This document shows, piece by piece, positions 25,157-34,622 of a stretch of DNA of 51,663 bases. Numbering within the stretch: the first letter of the stretch is position 1; every line of letters begins with the position of its first letter. The position numbers and the translations under genes were made by a program. The DNA is from Nitrospirota bacterium (GTDB taxonomy: Bacteria > Nitrospirota > Nitrospiria > Nitrospirales > Nitrospiraceae): the NCBI GenBank assembly GCA_018971525.1, contig JAGXAR010000025.1, positions 1 through 51,663 on the forward strand, in the 5' to 3' direction. Under the pieces are notes generated by a model that was not told the origin of the DNA, searched no databases, and was given only the letters and a program-made list of their open reading frames with translations.

Positions 25157-26662
25157 TTATCGCGACTCCTTCAACTGGGATAGTTTATCGGACGCTTTTC
25201 CTGCCTCCGGACTCCGTGGATACAACGTTACCACTTGTTTGAAGGCTGAAGTGGCGCGCTTCTTATCTTTCATCGCCAGGTATGCATACCCCTTCTTCAA
25301 AATCGCCGCTGGTACTTTCTCGCTCTGGGGAAAATCCAGTTCGACGCGGTCATACGAATCGATCGCCTGTCTATAATCCTTCTTGCCGTAGTGGGACTCA
25401 CCGAGCCAATAGCGCGCGTTTGGAGACAGATCCGAGTTCGGATAGTCACGTAAAAACGTGGCAAACCCTTGCCTGGCTCCATCTAAGTCCCCATCACGAA
25501 ACAGGGCCAGAAGACGTTCGTATTCGAATTTATCGGAGCGCTCCCCATTCTGGCTGATTTGCGGACGCGCCGACTCCTCGGACTCGACTGTCGACGTAGC
25601 CACTTCAGCCAATTGTCCCGTTTCAGCTTGCGCCGAGAGCGGAGCCGAAGTCGTTTCCTGCTCAACCTTTTGGGTTTCAGCGGGAGGCACCGACGCCGAC
25701 CGATTGGGCGACTTCGTAGTGGACTGATGCCCACCGGCCTTGTTGCCTCCTCGCACATGCGCTTCCTGCGCGACCTGATCAACGGCCTTGGAAAGGGCAT
25801 CCAGACGACGGTCTTGCTCATCGAAGCGGGCAGCAAACTTCTGCGCAACAGACGCGACGCTCTTGTTGACCTCGCCTAAATGACCGGTCACCGCCCTGTT
25901 CGTCTCGTTGATATGGGTCGTGGAGGCCCTGATATCGGATTCAACCTTGCTCGATAGCGCCTTATTGGCCTGCTCTTCTTGCGCCAAGCGCTCACTCAAA
26001 CCAGTCAACGAATCCCGAAATCCGGTGAGCGTCTGGCTGAACTGAGAAAACTTCGTGGCCAACAGTTCCGAACGATTCTGGCTCTCTACCGCCGCCTTCC
26101 GCTGCTCCTCAAGACGGGCATCCACACTCTTCATGAGTGCGGTATTGGTTTTTTGCACTGCCTCGATCAGTTCTTTCCTCAGGGTCTCCATCTGCTTGTT
26201 CACATCATCGAGACGGCTGTTCATTTCCGTCCTGAACTGATCGCGGTCCGCTTTGCTTTTCACATCCTGCGCGTTGAGGCTTTCTCGAACCTGGGCGTAA
26301 CGATTGGCGTTCTCCGCATCCAGCTTCCCTGCCAATTGTTCTAACTTCTTGGTTTGCTGTTCGAGCACAGCCGAACGTTGCTTCAAGTCCTCCTGCTTGC
26401 CCTGGAGTTCCTGAGCTTGGTGTAACGCCCGGTCCAGTTCGCCACGCAACTGCGGCAGTTCCTGCTCCCGAAGAGCCGAAATTTCCTGACTCTGCCGCGC
26501 ACGAGTCTGCGCCGACTCATCACTCGACTGCTTGATGCGCTGCTGAAGAGACTTCTCCGTCTGTTTGAGATCGGCTTGTTGCGCAACACAGCCGGTCGAC
26601 AACAGCGCCCAGATCACACAGAGCGTCGTCCAGGTCCCTCTTGCATTCGAATGGTTCCACAT
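25157..26662 (-). CDS. Large coiled-coil/TPR lipoprotein, paralogue of CpoB
   Basis: A lipobox LLSTGC (Cys 25) is followed by about 280 residues of predicted coiled coil rich in Gln, Glu, Lys and Arg, a Ser/Thr/Gln-rich linker, and C-terminal TPR repeats (about 380-500) clearly related to those of the adjacent CpoB protein (YWLGESHYGKKDYRQAI against YWLGESSYQQKDYMRAM). At 501 residues it is nearly twice the size of CpoB. The long coil could span the periplasm or bind TolA, but this is inference. The start is ATG 26662 with GGGTGGA upstream. It sits between pal and cpoB in one transcription unit. Confidence 0.85.
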   Translation of the reverse strand: MWNHSNARGTWTTLCVIWALLSTGCVAQQADLKQTEKSLQQRIKQSSDESAQTRARQSQEISALREQELPQLRGELDRALHQAQELQGKQEDLKQRSAVLEQQTKKLEQLAGKLDAENANRYAQVRESLNAQDVKSKADRDQFRTEMNSRLDDVNKQMETLRKELIEAVQKTNTALMKSVDARLEEQRKAAVESQNRSELLATKFSQFSQTLTGFRDSLTGLSERLAQEEQANKALSSKVESDIRASTTHINETNRAVTGHLGEVNKSVASVAQKFAARFDEQDRRLDALSKAVDQVAQEAHVRGGNKAGGHQSTTKSPNRSASVPPAETQKVEQETTSAPLSAQAETGQLAEVATSTVESEESARPQISQNGERSDKFEYERLLALFRDGDLDGARQGFATFLRDYPNSDLSPNARYWLGESHYGKKDYRQAIDSYDRVELDFPQSEKVPAAILKKGYAYLAMKDKKRATSAFKQVVTLYPRSPEAGKASDKLSQLKESR

Positions 26663-26747
26663 TGTTCCACCCACTATGATAAAGAAATCCCCTGCTTTCT
26701 TTTCGCAGACGATGGAGTTACACCTGTCGAGACAAAGAGCTCGACCC

Positions 26748-27458
26748 CTACTTCCCGGTCTTCAACGCAAGATGTCCGCGCCGATTCTGTTGGTAGCATG
26801 ATTCTGCATGTTCTTGGCAGAAGGGGCGCTCTTTCCCGTATGACACCACGGACAGCCGATTCGCGCCGATACCGAGTTCGACCAGATAGTTCCGCACGGC
26901 TTTTGCGCGCTTTTCTCCGAGTACAAGGTTGTAGTCAGCGGTCCCTCGCTCGTCACAGTGCCCTTCGACCTTGACCTGCGCGCCCGGGTTGGACTTCATC
27001 CACTCTGCATCGCGAGTCAACGCTTGACGCCCTTCCTCGGAAATCGTCCAGCTGTCATAGCCGAACAACACATCCCGCAAGCCTGCTGCAGATGAGGCGG
27101 CTTGCTCGGCACGGATCTCATCCAGTTGTCGTCCGTCACTGCCGGAGGGATCCATCTTCGCCAGCATCGTACCATTACCAACGCGCTCTTCGGAGGGGTT
27201 CTTGTCGAGTCCTCGAAGTCCTCCGCCAGCAGACTGAACACCGGTGTCCGGGAAGCTGCCGACACCGGACCTTGAACTGTCTGTGGTCCCTGAACTCCCC
27301 GAGCCCCCTCCGTTCCCTGAGCTTCCTTTTTTCGCCATCCCTTGAGTGGACTGGGAGTCGCCGCCGGATTGTACAGATTTCTTGGAGCAGCCAGGCATAC
27401 CAATCAATGCCATGCTCGCTACCAACATCACGCTGTAAATACCTAATGTCTTCGTCAT
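26748..27458 (-). CDS. pal: Peptidoglycan-associated lipoprotein Pal
   Basis: A lipobox at GMPGC, a Ser/Gly-rich spacer of about 85 residues, then an OmpA-type peptidoglycan-binding domain (VLFGYDSWTIS, VEGHCDERGTADYNLVLGEKRA). The GHCDERGT motif is diagnostic of Pal. It anchors the outer membrane to peptidoglycan and is released by TolB. The spacer is unusually long and low in complexity. The start at 27458 has GGAGAGG just upstream, and the gene follows tolB as in most tol-pal operons. Confidence 0.95.
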   Translation of the reverse strand: MTKTLGIYSVMLVASMALIGMPGCSKKSVQSGGDSQSTQGMAKKGSSGNGGGSGSSGTTDSSRSGVGSFPDTGVQSAGGGLRGLDKNPSEERVGNGTMLAKMDPSGSDGRQLDEIRAEQAASSAAGLRDVLFGYDSWTISEEGRQALTRDAEWMKSNPGAQVKVEGHCDERGTADYNLVLGEKRAKAVRNYLVELGIGANRLSVVSYGKERPFCQEHAESCYQQNRRGHLALKTGK

Positions 27459-27552
27459 AGATCCCTCTCCTCTTTCTAAGTTAGTCATCTTTAGTTAGTT
27501 ATCTCGATAGTGTGCCTTGGTTCTTTCAGCCAGTATGGTCGCACTGTCATGC

Positions 27553-28893
27553 TCACGATGCCGGAGACCAGGAAGGCGCACTATTGTGGGTCCCCTCGAA
27601 GGTGAGCCGTTCGATGTCCTTACCATCGGCGTTGATCATATAGATGTGACTCTTCCCATCGGCGGTCGAACTGAACACCAGATGCCGGCCGTCAGGCGAC
27701 CAGGAGGGCGAATCATCGACGCCCGGCCCTGTCGTCAATTGCATCCGCTTCTGTCCGTCCGGCGAGATGATACAGAGCTTATACTCTTTACGCACCCGGC
27801 ACACATAGGCGATCCAGTTCCCGCGCGGAGACCACACCGGCGCCGCATTGTAATCGCCTTCAAACGTCAGACGGCGCACATTCGACCCGTCTGAACCCAT
27901 CAGGAACAACTGCGGCCCGCCGCCCCGATCTGACACGAACACCAGTTCTCTCCCGTTCGGAGACCAGGAGGGAGACAAGTCGCCGGACGGATTCACCGTC
28001 AGGCGTTGGATGGCTTTCGTCCTTGTATCCAACCGATAGAGTTCAGAATTGCCTTCGTGACTGGAGGCAAACGCCAGGAAGTTCCCATCAGGCGACAGTG
28101 CCGGAGTGATGTTCAACCCCCCCAGGGAAATCACTGTCCATCGCTTCCCCGTCGCCAACTCGATCATGTCAATGTCCTGCGTATTGCGATTGCGATAGGC
28201 GGTGAAGACGAGGAACCGGCGATCCGGAGACCATCGCGGCATGAGGTTCAGGAATCCATCGGCCGTGAGTTGGCGCGCGTCGTGGCCATCATAATCCATC
28301 ACGAACAACTCGCGGGCAGCCCCCTGTTCAGACACATAAGCGATCTTCGTCCGCGCGATACCCGGCTCACCCGTGTAACGAAACACCAGTTCGTCGGCAA
28401 AGCGGTGCGCCATCAGCCGCACAACCGAGGGCGATCCCGCGTAACGCTTCCCCCCCACGACCTCATCGCTGCCGCTGTCATAAACGAAGCCTTCCATGTT
28501 CACGTCGGCTTCTTTGTTCGCCTCTTTCAGGCCCGCTTTTCCCCACACCAATACCGATACACCTTTCTCAGCCGCCTGTTTGAATACAGCCTTGGAACCG
28601 GCTCCCACACCATTGCCGATATCGGACGTTTTAATCCCAAGACCGGGCAGATCCACCAGATCGAAGACCAAAGAGCGCTTCACATCTTTCTTGAGGACTT
28701 CTTCGATCCGTCCCCCCAGCCAGTCGGGGCCTCCCCCGTTTTGTATTCCCGCAACACCTAAAGAAATCTTTTGGAAGTCCGGACGGGTGGCTTCGAGGAA
28801 CACATCCGCCGCCCAGGATTCAAGAATGCCGGCAAGTCCCGCTATCAGCAGCACTCCCCCGAGCCAGGCACTGATTAATTTTACCTGTGTCAT
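27553..28893 (-). CDS. tolB: Tol-Pal system beta-propeller protein TolB
   Basis: A signal peptide (cleavage near SWAA), the TolB N-terminal domain (residues about 30-160), and a six-bladed propeller with repeated SPDG/SPNG blades (LMPRWSPDRRFLVF, TPALSPDGNFLAF, LSPSWSPNGRELVF and others). TolB binds Pal and TolA in the periplasm. The start codon overlaps the stop of the upstream TolA/TonB gene (ATGA). Length (446 residues) and order are normal. Confidence 0.96.
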   Translation of the reverse strand: MTQVKLISAWLGGVLLIAGLAGILESWAADVFLEATRPDFQKISLGVAGIQNGGGPDWLGGRIEEVLKKDVKRSLVFDLVDLPGLGIKTSDIGNGVGAGSKAVFKQAAEKGVSVLVWGKAGLKEANKEADVNMEGFVYDSGSDEVVGGKRYAGSPSVVRLMAHRFADELVFRYTGEPGIARTKIAYVSEQGAARELFVMDYDGHDARQLTADGFLNLMPRWSPDRRFLVFTAYRNRNTQDIDMIELATGKRWTVISLGGLNITPALSPDGNFLAFASSHEGNSELYRLDTRTKAIQRLTVNPSGDLSPSWSPNGRELVFVSDRGGGPQLFLMGSDGSNVRRLTFEGDYNAAPVWSPRGNWIAYVCRVRKEYKLCIISPDGQKRMQLTTGPGVDDSPSWSPDGRHLVFSSTADGKSHIYMINADGKDIERLTFEGTHNSAPSWSPAS

Positions 28894-29927
28894 CCGACCG
28901 ACTCTCCAACTCGAAATACCATTTCAACATCTTTATAGCCGTCTGTCATATCGGCAGGAAACATAGGCAGAGCTCGTGGCCGCAGCACGGCGCGCTGGCC
29001 CGCCATGTCAAAGTATGCATTCCCGGACGACTGTTGCACGACCACGTCTTTGATCATCCCATCCCGTTGAAGTCGAAACTTGACGATCACAGTATAGGTT
29101 TGTCCCGCCATATCGACCGGAGGCGGTTCCCAATGGCTACTAATAATAGACTGTACACGAGCCCAGTAAGGATTCGACCCAGCCGTACCGGAAATCTTCA
29201 GGGTCGTCTCTGGAGTCTTGACCGCCGGAACTCTTGCTTCTTGCTGGGGCGCCGGCTTTACTGGCACCTCGCTCGGTTTCACCTCTTTTGGAATGTCCAG
29301 CTTGGCCGTCGGTTGAAACTGTTTGATTTTTTTCAGCTCTTCTTCCAACTCACGATTCAGATCGTCGCTGACCGAAGACCGTTGCGGAATTTTCGCGACC
29401 GGTTCCGGCGCCATATCCGGAATACGCGGGATATCGAGTACCTTCACCTTCGCCGCCTGTTGGGGCTGAGCCACGGCTTTTGTTGCGGGACTCAAGTCTC
29501 CAAACTTTGGGGCGTCCGGCGGAAGCTGAAGATCCCGCATCATATCCCTTCGTTTCTCGCCTACCGGAGGCACGAATGAAGGGGCCGGGCTTGGGACCAC
29601 GGCCTTCGGGAGAGGCGCAAGAGCAGGCTTAGGGTCTGCAACTTTCATTGGCTCCTTGAGTTTTACTGGCTCCATCGGTTTTACCGGCTCCGTTGGTTTT
29701 ACCGGCGCCGGTTGCACCACAGGTGTTGGCAGACTGACCAACGACACTTCCACGGAGGCCAAGGGTCGTTCACCCTGCTGCGGAAGCCGAAGCCCTACCG
29801 CCACTAGCAAGATCACCACATGGAGGACGAGCGACAGCGCCAGCGTTCGCTTAAGTCGAGAGGACAGCCTGGCTTGATCTTCCTGATCGAACCACAAACC
29901 TGATAGGACCGACGCCTGGGACATCAT
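28890..29927 (-). CDS. TolA/TonB-type energy transducer
   Basis: One N-terminal membrane helix (ALSLVLHVVILLVAVGL), a Pro/Lys/Val-rich periplasm-spanning region with repeated EPVK units (about residues 70-110), a mixed charged region, and a C-terminal TonB/TolA box of about 85 residues (NPYWARVQSIISSHWEPPP, then VIVKFRLQRDGMI). From its position between tolR and tolB it takes the TolA role, passing proton-motive energy from TolQR to Pal/TolB. The C-terminal domain looks more TonB-like, as is common outside Proteobacteria. Confidence 0.9.
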   Translation of the reverse strand: MMSQASVLSGLWFDQEDQARLSSRLKRTLALSLVLHVVILLVAVGLRLPQQGERPLASVEVSLVSLPTPVVQPAPVKPTEPVKPMEPVKLKEPMKVADPKPALAPLPKAVVPSPAPSFVPPVGEKRRDMMRDLQLPPDAPKFGDLSPATKAVAQPQQAAKVKVLDIPRIPDMAPEPVAKIPQRSSVSDDLNRELEEELKKIKQFQPTAKLDIPKEVKPSEVPVKPAPQQEARVPAVKTPETTLKISGTAGSNPYWARVQSIISSHWEPPPVDMAGQTYTVIVKFRLQRDGMIKDVVVQQSSGNAYFDMAGQRAVLRPRALPMFPADMTDGYKDVEMVFRVGESVG

Positions 29928-29955
29928 AACAACCAGCCCCCTCGCACAGATTGCG

Positions 29956-30411
29956 TCAACTTTTTCGCGGAGGGAGACGCGGAGCTATTTGTGGCGCTCC
30001 CACATGCTCGGGCCCGACCGGCTCCGTTACCATTCCGATTTTCTCGATCCCTGCCTTCTTGACGCCGTCCATGACTTGCACCACGACGCCATAGGGCACG
30101 TCGCGATCTGCTCTAAGATAGAGCGACACATCGGGATGGTCCTGTTTTAAGAGCTTCAATTTCTGTTCCAGCTGAGCCACCCCAACCGGATCTTTGTCCA
30201 GATACAGCCGCTGATCCTTTTCGATCGTGAGCACCGTACGCATTTCCGGTTTGATGGTATTCGTAGCGGACGTCGGCAGCTTAATGTCCATCCCTCGATA
30301 TAGCATCGGCGCGGTGACCATGAAAATCACCAAGAGGACGAGGACCACATCGACGAGGGGGATGACGTTGATTTCTGCCAGAAACCGACGGTGACGGGAC
30401 TCGAGGGTCAT
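29956..30411 (-). CDS. tolR: TolR/ExbD-type proton channel subunit
   Basis: One membrane helix with the essential aspartate (Asp 21, in VIPLVDVVLVLL) and a periplasmic domain of about 100 residues. It forms the stator with TolQ. The start overlaps the tolQ stop by four bases (ATGA). The C-terminal tail of about 15 residues (HVGAPQIAPRLPPRKS) is not conserved. Context makes TolR preferable to ExbD. Confidence 0.93.
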   Translation of the reverse strand: MTLESRHRRFLAEINVIPLVDVVLVLLVIFMVTAPMLYRGMDIKLPTSATNTIKPEMRTVLTIEKDQRLYLDKDPVGVAQLEQKLKLLKQDHPDVSLYLRADRDVPYGVVVQVMDGVKKAGIEKIGMVTEPVGPEHVGAPQIAPRLPPRKS

Positions 30412-31112
30412 CCTTGGGCTCCGACCGGAACTGGTCTCGTCTTCGATGCAGTAGTCGAGAGGGACGCCAGGAGTTCGAGGGTAACTGAATCCAAGCGGAA
30501 TGCGGTGTTGCGAATCCGGATGAGGAAGTAGTTATAGGCAATGACCGCGGGAATAGCGGTGAAGAGACCGGCTGCTGTTGCGACTAGAGCCTCCGCTACG
30601 CCGGGAGCCACAGCAGAAATACTGGCGGTCCCTTGGGTGCCGATCTCGCGAAACGCATCAATGATTCCCATCACGGTCCCGAGCAGTCCGATAAATGGAG
30701 TAATATTTCCCGTCGTGGCAAGGAACGGAAGATACGACTCGAGGCGTGTGAGCTGGCTTTGCGCGAGGTGGGACGCCGTCCGCTCCAGCACGTGTCGATC
30801 AACCGGTCCCGCGCCGACACCATCCCTCCCCTCAACTCGCCCAGATCCCACACGTTCCATGACCCCTTCGAAAACAAATGCGCTGGGACTTCCTTCGATT
30901 CGTCGAACTTGCCGATACAACTCATCGAGATCTCGTGTTTTCACGAGGAGTCCCAGGAACCGCTTATCCTCCCGGTCGGCCACTCGAAACGCTCGCCATT
31001 TGAAAAAAATAACGGCCCACGAAATGACTGAGAAGACGAACAGGAGCAAGAGCACGATTTTGGAAACCGAGCCCAGTGAGCCCACTACTCCGGTTAGACC
31101 TGTTTGAAACAT
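30408..31112 (-). CDS. tolQ: TolQ/ExbB-type proton channel subunit
   Basis: Three membrane helices with the MotA/TolQ/ExbB signature (ATTGNITPFIGLLGTVMGII) and the third helix containing the conserved threonine region (VATAAGLFTAIPAVIAYN). It is the first gene of the tol-pal unit, preceded by AAAGG. The promoter should lie in the 73 bases between it and the tRNA-Asp gene, unless transcription reads through from the tRNA. Confidence 0.94.
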   Translation of the reverse strand: MFQTGLTGVVGSLGSVSKIVLLLLFVFSVISWAVIFFKWRAFRVADREDKRFLGLLVKTRDLDELYRQVRRIEGSPSAFVFEGVMERVGSGRVEGRDGVGAGPVDRHVLERTASHLAQSQLTRLESYLPFLATTGNITPFIGLLGTVMGIIDAFREIGTQGTASISAVAPGVAEALVATAAGLFTAIPAVIAYNYFLIRIRNTAFRLDSVTLELLASLSTTASKTRPVPVGAQG

Positions 31113-31185
31113 GCGACTATGACCTTTCCCGGCTCTAGAAAGTACTTAGATTCTGCCTACGGTATCTGGCAAACATAGGGGAAAT

Positions 31186-31262
31186 TGGCGGGGCCGACGG
31201 GATTTGAACCCGCGACCTCCAGATTGACAATCTGGCGTCCTAACCAGCTGAACGACGGCCCC
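31186..31262 (-). tRNA. tRNA-Asp (GTC)
   Basis: A complete cloverleaf on the minus strand: acceptor GGGGCCG/CGGCCCC, anticodon stem CCAGA/TCTGG around loop TTGTCAA, T-arm with GGTTCAAAT, discriminator G and an encoded CCA. Anticodon GTC reads aspartate codons. Confidence 0.97.
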
Positions 31263-31300
31263 TCGAAACCCTACTTATAGCGGAAGATGTGAGTGACAAG

Positions 31301-31329
31301 ACTATATCTAGCGGTTGATCCCGTCTAAA
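31301..31329 (-). promoter_or_regulatory. Candidate sigma70-type promoter for tRNA-Asp
   Basis: On the minus strand TTTAGA (31324-31329) and TATAGT (31301-31306) are 17 bases apart, about 40 bases before the mature tRNA-Asp 5' end. The region between the two tRNAs is AT-rich. Read-through from tRNA-Thr is an alternative. Confidence 0.35.
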
Positions 31330-31385
31330 ATTTCATAATTTCTGTTCAATGATCTGTCCTGCTCCCCTTGAGCCAGCTTTTGCAC

Positions 31386-31461
31386 TGGTAGGCGGAACAG
31401 GGATCGAACCTGTGACCTCTGCCTTGTAAGGGCAGCGCTCTCCCAACTGAGCTATCCGCCC
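31386..31461 (-). tRNA. tRNA-Thr (TGT)
   Basis: A cloverleaf on the minus strand: acceptor GGGCGGA/TCCGCCT with a G-U first pair, anticodon stem TGCCC/GGGCA with loop TTGTAAG, T-loop GGTTCGATC, discriminator A and an encoded CCA. Anticodon TGT reads threonine ACA and ACG codons. Confidence 0.97.
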
Positions 31462-31509
31462 GATTTCCTTAGCAACCTTCGCGGATGCTACCAAGTCCAC
31501 TTGCCCTTG

Positions 31510-32499
31510 TCAATCGAATCTCGCACTCTTCTTGCATTTTTTGGCTGCCGCCATTCTATTTACATGAATCGTCTCTTCCTGATCATGCTCTTTATCTCGA
31601 TGCCGGCCCACCCGAGGAAAATATGTGTCATGCACGCGCTTCAGACGTCCCCGTTCAATATGCGTGTAGATCTGCGTCGTCGCAATATTCGCATGCCCGA
31701 GCATAACCTGAACAGACCGAAGATCCGCACCACCTTCGAGCAGGTGAGTAGCAAACGAATGCCGAAGCATGTGAGGCGAAATGACCTGTGTAATCCCCGC
31801 TCGCTGTGCACGGCGTCGCAGCAACTTCCAAAAGGCTTGCCGCGTCAAGGGCCCGCCCCGCCTCGAAACGAACACATACCGTGAAGCCCGCTGCTTGAGA
31901 AGCCGCGGCCGCACCTCTTCCATATACTGCTGCAGCAGCTGTCGAGCCCCCTCGCCCATCGGCACGAGACGCTGCTTCGCACCCTTGCCGGTGACGCGGA
32001 GATACCCGACATCAAGATTCACCTGCGCCACTTCAGCCATCACCAACTCCGACACGCGAAGTCCCGTCGCATAGAGCAACTCCAACATCGAGCGGTCACG
32101 CAGGTCTTCAGGGGTGGGGACTGCCGCCAGGTCCAACAATGCGGTGACGTCTTGCTGCGACAGCGTTTTGGGCAGTCGAACGCCTCGAGAAATTGGGGCT
32201 AGACCAATAGCAGGATTCTCCTCAATCACCCGCTCCCGCATCAGAAACCGGAGCCATCCACGAATAGACGACAGGCAGCGGACAGAGGAGGATCGAGACA
32301 ACCGTGCCTCGTGTAAGGAACGGAGAAATCCCGTCAATGTCTCCGGGGTGAGAGTTCCGAGCGGCACGACCCCGGTCCGATGCAAGTAGGAGTAAAATTT
32401 ACTCAAGTCGCGGCGGTAGGCTTCGATCGTATTGACGGAGAGACCACCCTCCACCCGGAGATGGCTCAAATATCGCTCGGCCAGCGGGTCTAGCATCAT
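31510..32499 (-). CDS. xerD: Site-specific tyrosine recombinase XerD
   Basis: An N-terminal SAM-like core-binding domain (YLSHLRVEGGLSVNTIEAYRRDL) and a C-terminal catalytic domain with the full set: Arg in ATGLRVSEL, Lys in GKGAKQRLVP, HMLRHSF, LGHANI and the nucleophilic Tyr in TTQIYTH. It resolves chromosome dimers at dif with XerC and FtsK. The ATG at 32499 (MMLDP) gives the usual XerD N-terminus; a TTG further upstream is less likely. A tail of about 30 residues beyond the normal end (HDQEETIHVNRMAAAKK) is unusual. It lies 48 bases upstream of tRNA-Thr. Confidence 0.92.
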   Translation of the reverse strand: MMLDPLAERYLSHLRVEGGLSVNTIEAYRRDLSKFYSYLHRTGVVPLGTLTPETLTGFLRSLHEARLSRSSSVRCLSSIRGWLRFLMRERVIEENPAIGLAPISRGVRLPKTLSQQDVTALLDLAAVPTPEDLRDRSMLELLYATGLRVSELVMAEVAQVNLDVGYLRVTGKGAKQRLVPMGEGARQLLQQYMEEVRPRLLKQRASRYVFVSRRGGPLTRQAFWKLLRRRAQRAGITQVISPHMLRHSFATHLLEGGADLRSVQVMLGHANIATTQIYTHIERGRLKRVHDTYFPRVGRHRDKEHDQEETIHVNRMAAAKKCKKSARFD

Positions 32500-32626
32500 C
32501 TGTGCGATAATAGCCAATCACTCAGATGAACACAACGAACCTCGCGGGGTTTACCTTGACACCCCCGCAGGGTTTCCGATAGTAGTCACGTGCGAATGAC
32601 ATATCCGTCACACCGCCCAGGAGCTC

Positions 32627-34609
32627 ATGGCCCGCCCGTTGGTATCCCTGTCTTCACATCGCACGTCCGTCCTTTCGGTACGCTGGTGCCATGCGCTTAC
32701 ACTGGCTTGGAGCGTGCTCTGGACAGTCCCCGGGTTCGAGTTCAATCCCCCGGTCTATGCAGAAACAGGACCCGCTAGCCCTGCGAACCATCCAACGCTG
32801 AACCAGGCGAAGCGCCTGATCGACGCAAATCAGGCCGAAGAAGCCATCACCATACTCCGTCGTTTTCTTGCAACTTCTCCGAAACCCGACCTGCTCGACG
32901 ACACTTATTTACTCCTCGGCGCAGCCCTGTACAATGCTAAGCAATACGGGGACGCCTTAAAATACCTCCAGCAACTGCAGACCGAGTTCCCCAACTCCGA
33001 GGTGACGGACCGAGGCAAGTTGATGCAGGCCCGAACCCACGCGGCGATGGGCAACATCGACCTTGCCCTGCCGATCTTGACGGGCCTGCGCAATCTCTCA
33101 AAAGATAACGGCACTAAACGCGAAGCCCTGCAGCTGAGCGGTGACTTCTACGCGAAAAAAAAGGACGCTACCCGTGCCATTCGGGCGTGGTTCGATGAGA
33201 TGGCCTTGGGAACCGAAAACCAAGCGGAAGACGTGCGGACCCGCATCCGCGATCTGGTCAGCGAGACGTCTGACAAGAAAGTCCTCGAGCAAATTCGAGA
33301 CGCCTTCCCCCGCAGCTTTCCTGGCGATCTTGCGTCCCTTCGACTCATAGACCTCTACACAGGCCGTGGAGAAGAGCACCAGGCCATCCGGAAAATCCAG
33401 CAATTTCTCGTGAATTTTCCGATGCACCCGCAGGCAGCGAAAACCTCGGAACTCCTCGCCACACTCCAAGCCAAATTAAGATCCAACCAGTTTTTCATCG
33501 CCGCGGTCCTGCCGCTTACCGGGAAACTCGCCCCCTTTTCCAACGAAGTCCTCAGCGGAATTCAACTGGCCGTCGAAGCCAACAGAGACCGGGCAGGAAG
33601 CGCATCGGTCGGTCTCATCGTCAAAGATTTCGAATCCGATCACGCCTCGTTTTTGGACGACTTCTCCGAACTGCTGAGCACCGATCGCCCCCTCGCCGTA
33701 ATCGGCCCGCTCCTCTCGAAAAATCTGCCGGTTATGGCTGAACTCGCCGAGCGAGCCCACACCCCCCTGATCACGCCGGCGGCGACCCTCCCCAACGTCA
33801 GACGACTTGGCAACTATGTGTTCAGCACGGCGCTCACGTATCAACTTCAAGCCAAACGAATCGCGGCCTATGCTATCAAGGAACAAGGCTTCAGCCGATT
33901 CTGCATCCTGCATCCAGACACCACGTACGGCCGCGAACTCGCCCGACTGTTCGCCGAAGAAGTGCACCAACACCAGGGGGAAGTAATCGCCATCGAATCC
34001 TACAATGAGGGCGAAGCCGACGTGAGCGCGCAGCTCAAACGCATGAAGGCGCAGGACCTCAAGAGATATGGCTTGTCCGTGCCGGTTGATCAGACCAAAC
34101 TGACCGGGAAACTGACAAAGCTGGACAAGAAGATTCTTTATACTCCGGGCTTCGATGCGATCTTCATTCCGGGCCGCGCGGCCGACGCCGGCCTCATCAC
34201 GGCCCAGCTCAATTTCCACGACATGAAAGTTCCTTTCCTGGGCGCGAATGGATGGAACTCGCCGGACTTCGCCCGCACGGCCGATTCGTCGATCGACGGA
34301 GCCGTGTTCGTCGACGGCTTCTTTGTCGACAGCCCCAACCCTGCCGTGCAGGATTTTGTCGACCGGTACAAGAAACGGTTCCAAACGAGCCCGACACTCT
34401 TTGCCATGCAGGGATACGATGCCGCGAAATTCGTGATAGATGCGGTTCGAAAGGGCGCCTCCTCTGGCGAAGCCGTCCACGATCAACTCCTGACCCAGCC
34501 GGACCTCTCTTCTCTCGCGGGGCCGGCGGCGTTTGGACCCGATGGGACATTGAATCGGCCGCTCTTCCTCATCCAAATCAAACGAGGCCGATTCCTACAG
34601 CTGAACTGA
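32627..34609 (+). CDS. TPR plus type-1 periplasmic-binding protein (LpoA/LivK-like)
   Basis: A signal peptide (cleavage near VYAET) is followed by TPR-like helices (about residues 55-275; ALYNAKQYGDALKYLQQLQ) and a LivK-type binding domain (about 285-655; IAAVLPLTGKLAPFSNEVLSG, PAATLPNVRRLGNYVFSTA). TPR plus PBP1 is the architecture of LpoA, the outer-membrane activator of PBP1A, but a lipobox is not obvious here. A sensor or binding role for a small ligand is the alternative. The start has AGGAG upstream. It begins a plus-strand set with the site-2 protease, 13 bases apart. Confidence 0.85.
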   Translation: MARPLVSLSSHRTSVLSVRWCHALTLAWSVLWTVPGFEFNPPVYAETGPASPANHPTLNQAKRLIDANQAEEAITILRRFLATSPKPDLLDDTYLLLGAALYNAKQYGDALKYLQQLQTEFPNSEVTDRGKLMQARTHAAMGNIDLALPILTGLRNLSKDNGTKREALQLSGDFYAKKKDATRAIRAWFDEMALGTENQAEDVRTRIRDLVSETSDKKVLEQIRDAFPRSFPGDLASLRLIDLYTGRGEEHQAIRKIQQFLVNFPMHPQAAKTSELLATLQAKLRSNQFFIAAVLPLTGKLAPFSNEVLSGIQLAVEANRDRAGSASVGLIVKDFESDHASFLDDFSELLSTDRPLAVIGPLLSKNLPVMAELAERAHTPLITPAATLPNVRRLGNYVFSTALTYQLQAKRIAAYAIKEQGFSRFCILHPDTTYGRELARLFAEEVHQHQGEVIAIESYNEGEADVSAQLKRMKAQDLKRYGLSVPVDQTKLTGKLTKLDKKILYTPGFDAIFIPGRAADAGLITAQLNFHDMKVPFLGANGWNSPDFARTADSSIDGAVFVDGFFVDSPNPAVQDFVDRYKKRFQTSPTLFAMQGYDAAKFVIDAVRKGASSGEAVHDQLLTQPDLSSLAGPAAFGPDGTLNRPLFLIQIKRGRFLQLN

Positions 34610-34622
34610 GAAAGCCGACCGG

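Noticed and set aside
31263-31385. A third tRNA or small RNA between tRNA-Asp and tRNA-Thr
   Set aside because: The region is AT-rich with promoter-like hexamers but no cloverleaf, T-loop sequence or stable hairpin.
33476-34576. A 366-codon minus-strand open frame inside the LpoA/LivK-like gene
   Set aside because: It is antisense to a coherent periplasmic-binding domain; the product is Arg-rich without motifs and has no ribosome binding site.
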